A stretch of DNA of 64,000 nt from the NCBI GenBank assembly GCA_031216915.1, contig CM062294.1:159171455-159235454 (forward strand). Direction: 5' to 3'. Position numbers and translations under genes: made by a program. Positions 22,475-33,678 of the stretch are shown here, piece by piece. Every line of letters starts with the position of its first letter. Positions within the stretch are counted from its first letter, which is position 1. Below the pieces are notes generated by a model, which saw nothing but the letters and a program-made list of their open reading frames with translations, had not been told where the DNA came from and searched no databases. The stretch comes from Pictodentalium vernedei (Eukaryota > Mollusca > Scaphopoda > Dentaliida > Dentaliidae).

Positions 22475-23491
22475 CTGCAATATATATATATTCTCTGGTA
22501 TTCTTTGATCTTTTGAAATGTTACACATATTTCCCTGTGCATAATTCGAATCTAATTGTCGAGCTTCGGGTTCCTATGATCGAATGTGCAATAATTAGTG
22601 CTTCACTGAATAAAACTCACAATCTATCACACCACTTATTGTTTGAAGAAACAACTAGTGTTTGTTACTGATTAATGGCGCTAGCGGCACATACCATAAT
22701 TCAGTTTGTTTTGTTTTAAAAAACGTTCTTAACAATACACAAATGTTAGATTGGGTCATTAATTATGTTCATTTGTAAACAAGCGGTATATCCACTTTGT
22801 CCCGGCCATTGTCATCAGTTTTCGTGTACTTAATCAATCTATTGTTAAATAAACAATTGGACTGGAATGAAAATTCAGTATCACTGTTAGTTGTTTAGAT
22901 GAGAAAGTATACACGTTTTGCAAGAGAAATGGATTCGACGAATGAAACTTAGTATTCTAACTTAATAAATGCAGAACGCCTTCATTGATACAAGCGCATT
23001 TTGGGAACGCAACACCCGAAACTGCGTGAAAGAACTCAATTCGTCAAAATCATGTTTCCATATTTTGTTACACAGGCATGGGAAATACTTGGTCGGATTT
23101 TATTTAATCGATTTGATATGCGCTTCTGGTAAGACAGTGAGAATCAACCCACCATATTCATATGACTTGAGAACTGACAGTCGGGAAGTTTAATTTATTG
23201 TTTATTGTGTTTTGACGTCACATTGAACACCCTTGGTAATATCGGACGATTTTCTGCTGAAACGAAGATTTTCATGCAGTCAAAACCATTTTAACGTTTG
23301 TGTGTCTCCATTTTATCAACGCACGCATCTGGGCCTTCATATTCGCGGAACAACGTATAACTGCATGCTTATTCGAGAATTTAATTACCAAATGAGGCGC
23401 CTACGCCGTCTGAACTGTTGGTTTAACGCTTAGCTCTACTGAACTCCGTCGGAAAAGGAAATTTTACGAACCGAAGCTTGTTAGTGTCTGT

Positions 23492-24281
23492 CTTGCAACA
23501 CTCTTATAAAGAAGACGCATGGAAATGGTAGACAAAGCGTAGGAAGAATTGGTGCAACCTACCTTTCTGCAACATACACAAGAAACCACCAACTAGTCAA
23601 GGATTGAAACAAGCTTGTCTGGCTGGGGACGAGTGTACATTTTATATAAATAAACATTTGAATAAAGATTTAACAGCCCTTTTAAGGGCTTGAGGGTGTG
23701 TGTCTGTGAGAGGGTGTCTTTGGGGGGGGGGGGTGGGGGGTGGAGGGGTCATTTGAAATTCCCGAAAGATAACCAGATACCCCACAATCACATACGGCAT
23801 CCTATCTCCTAGAAGGCTTGATGGGTGACTCCCGGTTTTTCAAAACTAAATTGTTGGAGCTTTCTCCACTCCTTTTTTGTAACCGCTATAGTCATATGCC
23901 GGGGCCGCTACCAAACCGGCGTTGCTGTTTGGTTTCTTTTCTCTTCTTCCCTCAAATTTGCCATCGCACAACATTACATTCTGGCTCGCCACCATGGTGG
24001 GACTAAAGCCTCTACCATCGCCGTCCTGGAACCGAATAGAGCTGGCTCTCTAATAGATTTAATGGCGTTGTGGGATTGAGTATTGACAATCTAACACTCC
24101 AACGTAAACTGCCGGGAATTCTAACAGCGTGCATACCCCCCTCAGAATCCATTTGAGGCAATAGGAAAGCTAGTCCTGTGTGATCCAAGTGAAATAAAAT
24201 AAGGTTAACCGGGTCGCAAAGGACTTGTATATCCCATATCGACCCTGCGCGCCTTCGGCGCGCCAAAACTTTTCATTCATT
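23492..24281 (+). repeat. R800 repeat, copy g (inside unit C)
   Basis: Equivalent of copies e and f. The G-run at about 23722-23738 is interrupted by two T. Confidence 0.72.
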
Positions 24282-25000
24282 CTTGTGTCTGTACTCTTGA
24301 TCAAGTATCCTCCTCGGTCATATGCGCTCTTTGAAACCCAATCCTAGAAATATGTACCGTATCTACCGTAAAGGTCGACTTTCTGTGACTGACTGGGTTT
24401 CCCACTTCGATTAATTACGCTGCCGAAATACAGGAAGGCGTTCCGCCGAAGAGCACTCTTACAAACAGCTTCCTTGTTGATGGGGCGCTAGATATCCACA
24501 GCGCGCGCTCAGATTCTGGGCTTTCATGGTCTCTTGACCTGAACTTGTTATTTTTATATACTTTTGTGATCAGAAACAGGCTGGGTGGATTCAATTATTG
24601 TGGTTCTTGAAAAGGAGGACGTATTCCCACAACCTTTACTGCTCGTATCACAAGTCGAATCTTGGTCGAAATGGTTAGTAGAATTAGCAGGGTCGGGCAT
24701 TGCCTTCAGACAAGCGTACTGTCCGGCAGCTTAGTCTTTGACAGTGACATTTCACGTGTTGGCATTCATAACTGGGGGAAGAAACATTCGAATGCTTGAA
24801 TGGTGTTATTCTATAGTATTTAATTCCAAGACGTGCGGATTACACCATTAATTGAGATTCTAGATAAATATTCAATAATGACCCCAGATGTAGACGGGGT
24901 AACAGCTTACGGTAAACAACTTGATAGGGACATATTTAATAAGGATTGTAACCAAAATTGTTTGGAAATCTGAGACACTACAGGCTTTTCTGTGCCCTGA

Positions 25001-25204
25001 ATGTTCGCGAGCTGCCATGATATGGGACTTCAGCTCTTTGTAGAGAGATCGAGGTCGAGATCCTTGAAGGAAATGAGGAAAGACAGAGAAAAGGAATGCG
25101 AAATGGTTAATTATGGAGTCATGGAGATTTTGTTAAAGATTTTGAAAGAATGCCTAAAATGTCATACTCGCCTAAGAAGATTCACTGGGACTATGATGAA
25201 GTGA
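25001..25204 (+). pseudogene. Decayed CR1-like ORF2 C-terminus in unit C
   Basis: Third copy of the 67-codon fossil (QLFVERSRSRS; LKECLKCHTRLRRFTGTMM), equal in position to those in units A and B. Confidence 0.58.
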
Positions 25205-25601
25205 GAGTGGAGAATAAACGGCATGTGGGTTTTTGATGGTACCACTGAGAATATTATTGTTCTGAGCAGTAAAGTTATGAAGTATATGATACATAACCAA
25301 GACTTTCTGATCTGAAAACAGAAATATATCGGCTCCTGCAAATGTGTTATTAACACTTCACGAGTGGGCGGAATATATTAGGATAAGTGGATGGCACCAC
25401 TGAGAATATTATTGTTTTGAGCAGTAAAGTTATGAAGTGTGAGGTATAGGATAGATAACCAAGACTTTCTGATCTGAGAACAGAAATATATCGGCACCTG
25501 CTAAAGTGTTATCAACACTTCACGAGTGGGCGGAATATATTAGGATAAATGTTTGCAAACATGGACTTCAAGATTATGCTTGTAACAACAGAATATTGTT
25601 G

Positions 25602-26508
25602 AAAACTCTCCGTGTGAATCACAGTTACTTGTGTGCAGTCCAGTCGGGTTGGCCATTGGCGTCATTGTCGATGTGCTACGCGGCCTGGTCCACTCTCATC
25701 CGAACAGATTATACCCTACCCTCACATCATGGATGACATAAATACATACCAGATGAGAGTGGGCCTCTTTGTCACGAAAGCACGCTCTGGGGTACATCAT
25801 AAAAAGAAGCTTGACTATCTTAGTTCCATCCTGGTAATGCTCACCTCATCATACGGTCTAGTTGGACTTACCGTAATGGTTGCGCTATTGCTTGTACTAA
25901 ATAGAAAAGATAACGTAAATAAAAGAAGTGATAAATTAATCTCCCTCATGCCAAAACAAACAACTCCTACAAGTAGGTGTCATATTTCTTTCCTGTCCAT
26001 GCCTGTCAAAAAGGTAGTCTTAGTTTGTTTCCTCACTAGCATATCCTGGATCATACTACTCCTATACATGGCGGGAGATGTTGAAGAAAATCCTGGCCCG
26101 AGCACCTCTTCCCCGAATTCGTCACATAGCTCCTTGTCATGTTCCCCATCTGTGGCTACGGATGGGTTCTCGGTTCTTCACCTGAATGTACAAAGTATAC
26201 GGACTAAACTTGATACACTCAGTTGCGAAATGCTCCCCTATGACGTGTGTACGTTCACGGAATCGTGGCTCGATCCAGATGTAAATAACGAAGACATCCT
26301 ACTCCCCAATTTCCAAGCCCCATTACGAAAAGATCGTGGCTCCAGAGGTGGTGGAGTGATAAAGTACATTAAGAACGGTGCCCCATTTAAGCCCCGCCCA
26401 GACTTGGACATTCCGTATCTTGAGTGTTTGTGGGCCCAAATATATACTACCAATGGATCGATTCTCATTGGTGTCCTGTATCGACCGCCTAATTCTAGCA
26501 CAGACTTA
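25602..26508 (+). mobile_element. 2A-bearing CR1-like retroelement, 5' part
   Basis: The element starts at the break in unit C and has a 127-bp leader before the first ATG in frame (25729). It is interrupted at 26508 by CR1/L2 copy I and continues at 31755. The 7 bp AGACTTA are repeated at 26502-26508 and 31755-31761, and removing the insert joins TDL to WDLIET in frame, which fixes the two halves as one element. It is 3'-truncated at about 31843, soon after GDFNDN. Confidence 0.88.
25729..26508 (+). pseudogene. N-terminal 2A leader plus start of APE endonuclease
   Basis: The frame begins MDDINTYQMR. Two hydrophobic stretches follow (about LSSILVML...VALLLVL and VVLVCFLTSISWIILLLY), then AGDVEENPGP, an exact match to the 2A consensus D-V/I-E-x-N-P-G-P at which ribosomes skip the Gly-Pro bond. 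After a Ser-rich linker comes the endonuclease: LHLNVQSI, FTESWLDPD, GGGVIKYIK and GVLYRPPNS. In related animal retroelements the peptide before 2A can act as a signal sequence; the hydrophobic segments here fit that. The coding region is interrupted by copy I and lacks the RT, so it is a fragment. Confidence 0.85.
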
Positions 26509-26600
26509 ATAATATAATATAATAATAACTCTTTGGCCAGCCGCTGATTTGTCGCGGTCCTTATAAGAGAAGGCCATCATTCCCCCTGCACCCCACCCCC

Positions 26601-29600
26601 TCATTCCCTCCTCTCCTCCCAGCATTCAGATATAAACTGCTTAATAGTGTCCCTCACTTCATCTTTTTCAATTTCTTCAATAAGCATTCCTACCCTCTCC
26701 CTCATGTCCCCCTTCAGCCATCTATCCTTTGTTTCTTCACCCCACTTCTGCATTATTCTTCCAGTAAATTTTATTCTATGAGGTATATACTGTGGGCATT
26801 CCAAGAGAAAATGTTCCAGGGTCTCCACTACTCCAGAGTGGCACATTTGGCATCCCTTTTCCCCATCTCTCCCAATTTTTCCCCGAAGCTCCAGTGATCT
26901 TGATCTCAGTTTGAACAGCAGTGACCCTCCAAAGGTGCCATCTAGGTACTTCTCAAAAGCTGGCTTTTCCTTATATTGTAACCCCTGCAGTGATCTTTTC
27001 ACGCTAACCCCTGCTCGCCAGTTTCGATTGCAATCTTCCATGACTCTCTCTTTGACAAACCTTTTGCCTTCTTTCATTCCTACTTCTATGTTTGTGACCT
27101 CTATAGAGTAAATGTCCATTAGTTCCCTCACATGTTTTGACCACCCCGTTTCTATATTAGAATTCCAAATGGTATCGAGCATCAATTTGCACCACCGGTT
27201 GTCAGGCAGGTTTCTCAAGTAGTTAAAGTAACACAGTTTTCCCAAATCTACCCTGTCCTTGATTTTCATCCACCCAAGCTCCCCCTTACTGCTTCCAAAG
27301 CTGCAGCATTACTCGACCCTGTTATCCATCTGCCGGCATCATTTTGAGTATTTTCCAACTTCTTAATAACGGTTTGGTTTAATGGAATCACGTCCGTGCC
27401 ATACGTTATACTTGGTAAACCCACCCTCTCCCACAGTGTTTTCCCCACAAAGACCTTGTTGAAACTATTTTTCCCTAAAAGTTTTAGTTGGTTCAGAATT
27501 CTTTTCCCCTTCAGAATCAGTTTGGCTGAGTAATTTCTGTACACCCCTCTTCCCGTTATATTTATGCTTACCCCTAGATACTCATACTCTCCCGTTTCTC
27601 CTACAGTGATTTGTTTGCTTTCCCCTTCGGGGATTGAGAACTCCCCCACTCTCCATCTCTTCGTCATATCTACCTTGCGTCCAACGGGTATTACCTTGCT
27701 TTTATTTTCATTTAGTTCGAGCCGCCAAGTGTTCCCATATCTACTAACAATTTCCAGCAATTTCTCTAGCCCCTGTTCAGTTCTAGACGTTAACACCATG
27801 TCGTCCGCAAAGAATAAGCCTGGTATCTTTATGTCTCCAACATTTACCCCCTCCGCACTCTGAATTAGTTCGTCCCCTAAATCTTTAACATACAATGCAA
27901 ACAAAATCGGTGAAAAGATACACCCCTGCTTGAGGCCTATATCCATAGGGACTCGTTTTGTAGTGATACTCCCTAGACTGAGGTGGCTTTGCACATCTGT
28001 ATACAGTGCTTTCATGATTCCCACAAAGTCACCCCCAGTCCGATGCCTTCGAGCTTTCGCCACATACCTTCCCTCCACACTCGGTCGTACGCTTTTTTTC
28101 ACATCTAGAAATGCCAGAAACATCTTTTTCTTTTCAGCCTTTGTTGAATCTATCAGTTGGGTGAGTGTAAATAGGTGATCAGTGACTCTTCGTCCTTTCC
28201 TGAAACCATTTTGAATTTCTCCTAAAAAACCTTTCTCTTCAATAACTTCCTCTAGTCTACCGTATATGACCTTACAGAATACTTTTCCGATGTTACTACT
28301 AACTGATATCCCCCTATAGTTATCTAGAACTTCCTTATCCCCCTTTTTGTGTATGAACGACACCTTACTTTCCCTCCACTCTCTGGGGACCTCTTGCTTT
28401 CGCAGAGCCAGGTTGAAAAGGTTTGTCAGGACTTCAATAAGTGCCTCCCCTCCATTTTTGAGGAATTCGTTCGGAATTTCATCAGTCCCTCCCGCTTTAC
28501 CATTTTTTAATTTCGAGACCACGTTCCGCACTTCTTCTGCCGTTATTTCGCTACATACACGATTGGATAGGTTCTCCTCCACCAGTGTATTTCTTTTTGG
28601 TGGGGACCCACTGCCCCATCGCCTATCGTTTATCTTTTCCCAGTGCTTGACTAACTCTGAAGCGATACGGCCTTTATCTTCTGTACTTTCCCCATCCACT
28701 TTGATACTCTGCACACTACTTTCCCCCCGTTTATTTACCCAGTTCCAAAATACGTTTGAGCTCGAACCCCCCGTTTTCTTTATTGTTCTGGCAAGACTGC
28801 AATTGCGCTCCTTCCTATTATTATTCTTTATCTCATTCACCTTTTTCCGTGCCAGTTCATATTCTCCTTTCATTAGTCTCGTGTCATTGTTATCCACCCC
28901 TTTAAGCTTCCTACTTCTTCTGTAAGCAGCGCATTTTACCTTCCTTTCTTTTATAGCCTTTTTCAGTCCCTCGTTAACCCTGTATCTAAGCTCTCTCGTT
29001 GGGACCCTCACCCTTCCTATACACTCCTTCCCTGCCTCTGTTAGGCTATTTACTATGCCATCTGAAATACTCTGGACATTTGCATCCCTAGGTATACATT
29101 CAAGATTTGGTTTTAGTTTTTCCCGAAACTGCTTCCAGTCGGCTCCTTGTTTTAGTCCCCAAACTTCCTTGAAGGTATTTCTGTCTCTATTCGTCTTTTT
29201 GCCCATAATCTTAACTGTTATCAGGTTGTGATCACTACCCAAGTCATTTTTTCCCTCGTCATCTATTTCTACATCTATAACCTCCCTCCATACGCTAATG
29301 TCAGTGAGTATATAATCAATTATTGTTTTCTTATCGTTCCTCTCCCAGGTCCATTTACCCTTACATTTCGCATCCCTGTTCAGGATCTTTAAACCAAGCT
29401 CTTTTGATAGATCCAACATCTTCCTCCCATTCGTGTTAATTTTCCTATCACCTCCCTGTATGCCCTCCTCCTTATCCCCGATGTGCCCATTGAAGTCCCC
29501 CATTAGGACAATACTGAACCCTCTGCTCCCAAGCTCTGTGATATTCGATCTAAGAGTTGTATATATTGAATCATTCCACTCGGGCTTACTTCCCTCCACT

Positions 29601-29930
29601 GCTAAGTATACAACACCAACGGCAACACTCCTGCTTCCTAACTTGATTTTTGCCCAGACTATTTCGTTGGATACTGGAATCTGAGTCCTTGCTTCTGTGA
29701 GATCTGTAATCAATGAGGGCTGTAATTCCTCTTTAGCGTAGATGCCAACACCCCCACCCCGTTTCTGACCCTCAGTTCGCCCAGCTCCTATCCACACGCA
29801 ACCCTTCATCTGATCAACCCGCTCATCCCGTCGTATCCACGTCTCACTTAGACCCATTATATCGAAGTCTCCTTCGTCCATCATTGTTGATATTTCGCTT
29901 ACTTTCTTGCGCAGACCCTGCAGTACCCAA
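26601..29930 (-). pseudogene. CR1/L2-like ORF2, copy I
   Basis: Endonuclease-reverse transcriptase. The main frame (29884-27266, 872 codons) opens inside the endonuclease at MMDEGDFDIMGLSETW; the true N-terminus lies upstream but is shifted by a 7-bp loss (compare gaccctgcag near 29917 with copy II). Visible: SETWIR, GDFNGHIGD, IDYILTD, GSDHNL, NYRGISVSS, QNGFRKGR, then FLDVKK. One extra A puts about 20 residues of motif A out of frame (KKSVRPSVEGR instead of KKAYDRVWREG) before the frame recovers. Motif B GLKQGCIFSPILF and motif C FFADDMVL are intact. A further shift at 27266-27290 separates the last 222 codons with CQMCH...HFLLEC. Confidence 0.9.
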
Positions 29931-30048
29931 ACTTAATGAATCTTTGTTTTTTTTGTCATCACTGGCACATTATTATAACCCTGGTATGTCCCTGTATTGT
30001 GCATGTTTGTTGTTCTTCCTATGTTCCCAGCATTTGTGCCACTCTGGG

Positions 30049-30975
30049 TTACCGGCTGTGGTCCCCTACCCCCCTTTTCTCCAAAAAAGGCCCAGCCACC
30101 TGTAAGATTTTTTGGCCCAACAGGTCTGTACCCATCCTACTTAAATGCAATCCGTCTCGCCCATACAACTCTCCTTGTCCCCAGAATGAATCCCAGTGGT
30201 CAATGAAATGTACTCCCAAGTCTTTGCAGTGCTCTTCCAGCTCCTCGTTTAGTGCCATAATCCGCGAGTTCCTCTCATTCCCACCACCCATAACGGGGAG
30301 CACCCCTGAAACAATGATCCGAGCATTCCTGCTAAGTAGCTTACTAATTAGGTCCTTGTATGTGTCCACCAAACGAACTGATTTCCTCTCCCTGATGTTA
30401 TTGGACCCCACATGTAATACGACTACCGGATCAGGCCCCGACCCAGCTACAATACCGTCCACTCTATCCCTCAGGTCCTCCACTTTAGCCCCCGGAAAGC
30501 ACAGAACTGTTCTATTTTTACTGTCCGGACCACAGACAACCTTGTCGATCCCCCGAACTATGCTACTTCCCGCAACCACCAACTTACTTTTGGACCTCGC
30601 CCTATTTATCTCCTCTAGTCTCCTATTGTTTACAGCGTCCTCTTCCTCTCCAACAGCCCCACTCGGAATCAATATCGGTATCGGTATCTTTGACCTAGGA
30701 TTACTCCTATCCTTGTCCCTCCGTCTCTTTCCAGGCCCTGAGCTACCTGGACTACTCCCCTGGTCTTCCCCCGGATCCCTCCTCCTTTTTCCTGGCCTAG
30801 ACCCCAAGCTACTATCTGTTGCAACTACCTCCATCTCCTCCTCTGTCTCTTCCGAATCGAGCACATCAAATCTGTTTCTGGTGCTGCACTCCCCACTGCC
30901 TTTGGACTTTACACCCCTATCTACCTGCTTCTCTGGCCCCCCCCCTTTCCTACCCCTTTTGGTAGTCCACGCCAT
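30049..30975 (-). pseudogene. CR1/L2-like ORF1, esterase half, copy I
   Basis: 308 codons. The first ~130 residues are basic and low-complexity, with PGKRRRD twice (about 61-67 and 81-87). Then an SGNH/GDSL hydrolase domain: block I VVAGSSIVRG (Ser 137/138), block II CFPGAKVEDL (Gly 162), block III LHVGSNNI (Asn 192) and block V YGRDGLHLSRMG (Asp 274, His 277). All catalytic positions are present. Esterase domains of this type occur in ORF1p of CR1/L2 elements, where they are thought to aid lipid or membrane interaction. It is probably the second half of one protein with 30981-31529; a one-base loss in a G-run near 31007-31011 splits them. Confidence 0.88.
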
Positions 30976-30980
30976 ACGCT

Positions 30981-31529
30981 TTACAGCATTGCTCCGGCCT
31001 GGGCCCCCTCATCTGTCCTACGTACTTTTCTAGCAGCCCCCACCTCATCACCTACCTCATTCACATCAAAGGTTCTACCCCCATGTTTCCTCTTGGAACC
31101 ACCGACAACCTTCCATCCTTCTCGGAAAGCCACTTTCACAGGCGTAACTCCAGACAGCCCCGCCCTACCAAGTTTTCCCTTCAGCTCAGCAATCTCCCCC
31201 TCAAACTTAACAATTGTCTCAAGCAGGCGGAGGATTTCCTGACAGTTTGCACATACCTCTCCATATCCCATCGAGCGACAGTCCTCATACATCATAGAAC
31301 ACTGTTTACAAACTTCAAGCCCAATATCGCCATCGGTGGCCCCACCAACCCGGCTCTGACCGACACCCCCAGTGACCTCTGTCTGCACACCAATACTTAC
31401 TCCGTTGGCACCGTTGACCTGGACCGCGATATTACACGTATTTACCTCCATACTTACCTCCGTCTGAACAGACTTGCTCGCCATCATCAAGACAAAATTA
31501 CGCGATCGGATAGGGAAAACTGTAAACAC
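30981..31529 (-). pseudogene. CR1/L2-like ORF1, zinc/coiled-coil half, copy I
   Basis: 182 codons; the likely start is MMASK at about 31487, since the first 14 residues are not favoured. It contains two VQTEV repeats and a Cys cluster VCKQCSMMYEDC...VCANC (CxxC, C, CxxC) suited to bind zinc, followed by a leucine-rich helix (ILRLLETIVKFEGEIAELKGKL) likely to form a coiled coil. This gives the oligomerising, nucleic-acid-binding half of ORF1p. The frame ends in AGAML because of a missing G; copy II keeps the G and reads on. Confidence 0.82.
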
Positions 31530-31754
31530 GCGACAAAAGGCAACACGACGAACCGTTCGACAACTTAGCGCTCACAGTTTTATTTACGGCCTCCTAACTT
31601 TGTCCCAGTTACTATACTAAACTAACTCCCCACAAAGTTGAATAAAATAACCTGAAAATGAAATATATATGATTAGTAAACAATAAAAATACTTAATTTC
31701 GATTCGTAACCAAGGAGACTTCTTCTGTATACTTGCGGATCGAGCAAAAAAACA

Positions 31755-31843
31755 AGACTTATGGGACTTGATTGAAACATCCATAGATAGAGCACACGAC
31801 ACAGGAATTAATAACCTTCTTTTAACTGGAGACTTTAACGACA
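31755..31843 (+). pseudogene. 2A-bearing retroelement, continuation after copy I
   Basis: Resumes at the second AGACTTA and continues the endonuclease frame: WDLIETSIDRA, then LLLTGDFNDN with the catalytic Asp-Asn. It breaks off at about 31843, where the 4.5-kb unit resumes (aaaagctgtcc). The reverse transcriptase part is absent. Confidence 0.85.
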
Positions 31844-32897
31844 ACAAAAGCTGTCCAATAACTCCTTTTGTAGTTCCATTATATTCTCGCAAACGTCAGT
31901 TTCTGTTTGTGGTTCATTTTCTGATAAGTTGCTACCACCTCCTTGTAGGGATATGGCAATTGTATTCGCTAATCTCCGTATATCTTCCCAAGACTCCTTC
32001 CTATAACTCTCGTATGTTGCTATTGATGTTTGAATTGTGGTCTTCCTTATAAGAAGATTATAAGTCATAAAAATGGATGGTCTAGTAGTGTTGACTATTT
32101 TTCTGTCTATGGATGCTGAAATGTGCCCTATAAAGATAAGAATTATCGTGTTATATTATAGTAAATGGTTATGGCGGAAATGGAACGATTTGAGATGGTG
32201 GGGAATTTCAGCCATATTCACCACACTTACGCGTCTTTCGCACATGCACTTTGACACCGCCACCCCTCCCCGAACGCAGTCTGACACTACCTCTATATCT
32301 GCTAAATATATTTGCGCGTTCCGTTGTAAAGCCGTAATGGTTTTGAGGGAAGAACCAAGGTACTTTTATGCAAACCTGAATAGTATCCCAAACCATTACC
32401 ATTCTGAGATGATGAAAAGCACTGCAAAAATTATAACATTTCATAATGAAGCGAAAATAAAGTTTCTATTTCTCGTCCAATTCAGTCAACTGAACAGGCT
32501 CCCGTCGCACTCTTAAAATACATGAACACTCACAGACACTCTTGTTACGTTAAGTCACTAATCATCAGCTTAATCTGTCAGTCATGAAATGCTCGAAAAT
32601 GAAAATTTAGGCTGCGATCAATATCGTTAGAGGCACTGGTTATAACTCAAGCTTACGGACTCATTCCAAAGAACAAAGTTTTTTTTAAAAAACCCAAATA
32701 TGCCCTATAAATCATTAAACTATCTGTAGTACATACCTAACATGGTGATATATTTGTCAACTTTATCATGCTTCATCAATAAATCTCTCAGCATTTTCAC
32801 CGATTGTACCATGTCCATGCTTCTCTCCTTTCTTAAAACATGAATTGAACGTCGAACAGTTGATCCTTGGCTGGAATGAATTGTGGTGCGCATGTTT
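31844..32897. repeat. 4.5-kb unit fragment
   Basis: Matches about 21420-22467 of unit B. It contains the minus-strand open block (to 32068), unassigned sequence, and the exon-like block (32737-32892), which keeps the uninterrupted AG-repeat. It ends at gtggtgcgca, the same place where R800 joins at position 322. Confidence 0.85.
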
Positions 32898-33530
32898 GAA
32901 TGAATGAAAGGTTTTAGCGCGCCGAAGGCGCGCAGGAACGACGTGGGATTTCCAAATCCCTTGCGACCCGGTTAGCCTTATTTTATTTCACTTGGATCTT
33001 GGATCACACAGGCCTAGCTTTCCTATTGCCTCAGATGGGGTCTGAAGGGGTATGCACGCAGTTAGAATTCCCGGCAGTTTGCATTTGAGTGATAGATTGT
33101 CAAAGACCAAACCCTCAACGCCATTAAGACTATTAGAGAGTGGGCTCTATTCGGTTCCAGCTTGGCGATGGTAGAGGTTTGAGTCCCACAATGGTGGCAA
33201 GCCAGAATATAATGTTGTGCGATGGCAATTTTAAGGGAAAAAGAAAAAAGAAAACCAAACAGCAACGCCGGTTTGGTAGCGGCCCCGGTATATGACCATA
33301 GCGGTTACAAAAAAGGAATGGAGAAAGCTCCAACATTTTAGTTTGAAAAAAACCGAGAGTCATCCATCAAGCCTTCTGGGAGATAGGATGCCGTATGTGA
33401 TTTTGAGGTATCTGGTTATCCTTCGGGAATTCCAAATGACCTCCAACACCCCCCCCCCCCTCCCACCCACAAAGAAAAAAAAAAGCCCTTAAAGCTGTTT
33501 GCTGGCAAGATTGTTTCAATCCTTGCCTTG
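32898..33530 (-). repeat. R800 repeat, copy h (diverged, minus)
   Basis: A more diverged and 3'-shortened R800, beginning gaatgaatgaaagg and carrying the GCGCGCC/GGCGCGC hairpin. Homology fades after the C-run at about 33450-33470. The next 87 bp to 33617 show only two copies of a short 'attgtttcaatcc' motif and nothing else. Confidence 0.65.
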
Positions 33531-33678
33531 ATCTGTTAGGTTTTCTGCACATCTTTGCTTGAGGATTGTTTCAATCCCTCATAGTTGGTCATTCAGTTTG
33601 GTCGTGTCTCTGATGAGATAATAATAATAACTCTTTGGCCAGCCGCTGATTTGTCGCGGTCCTCATAAGAGAAGGCCA

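Larger units (their letters stand above)
18372..22897. repeat. 4.5-kb tandem unit B (complete)
   Basis: Second complete unit, with the same internal order as unit A: R800 at 18964-19745, the CR1-like fossil at 20465-20668, the minus-strand open block 21404-21643 and the exon-like block 22313-22474. Small differences include a shortened GCGC hairpin at the end of R800 (cggcgccaaaac) and substitutions throughout. Confidence 0.88.
22898..25601. repeat. 4.5-kb tandem unit C (interrupted)
   Basis: Third unit, cut at gaatattgttg (25591-25601) where the 2A-bearing retroelement begins. It includes R800 (23492-24281) and the CR1-like fossil (25001-25204). The rest of the unit does not continue directly: the array resumes at 31844 about 360 bp farther along the unit, so the insertion came with a deletion. 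Confidence 0.85.
26509..31754 (-). mobile_element. CR1/L2-like retrotransposon, copy I (full length, 5.2 kb)
   Basis: Bounded by the 7-bp target duplication AGACTTA (26502-26508 and 31755-31761). On the minus strand it has a leader, ORF1 (zinc/coiled-coil region then SGNH esterase), ORF2 (endonuclease-RT with C-terminal zinc motif), and a short 3' tail of TTATTA/TTATA microsatellite (26509-26533) in place of poly(A), as in the CR1 superfamily. Copy II at 33618-38764 is about 97% alike but lacks the first ~80 bp. Lesions: one base lost between ORF1a and ORF1b, 7 bp lost near the ORF2 start, one extra A in motif A, one C lost near 27286. Confidence 0.92.

Noticed and set aside
28347-28925. 192-codon frame on + inside CR1/L2 copy I, and 29936-31033 (365 codons)
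   Set aside because: Antisense shadows of ORF2 and ORF1, which have domain motifs on the minus strand; Ser/Leu/Pro-rich as expected of antisense frames.
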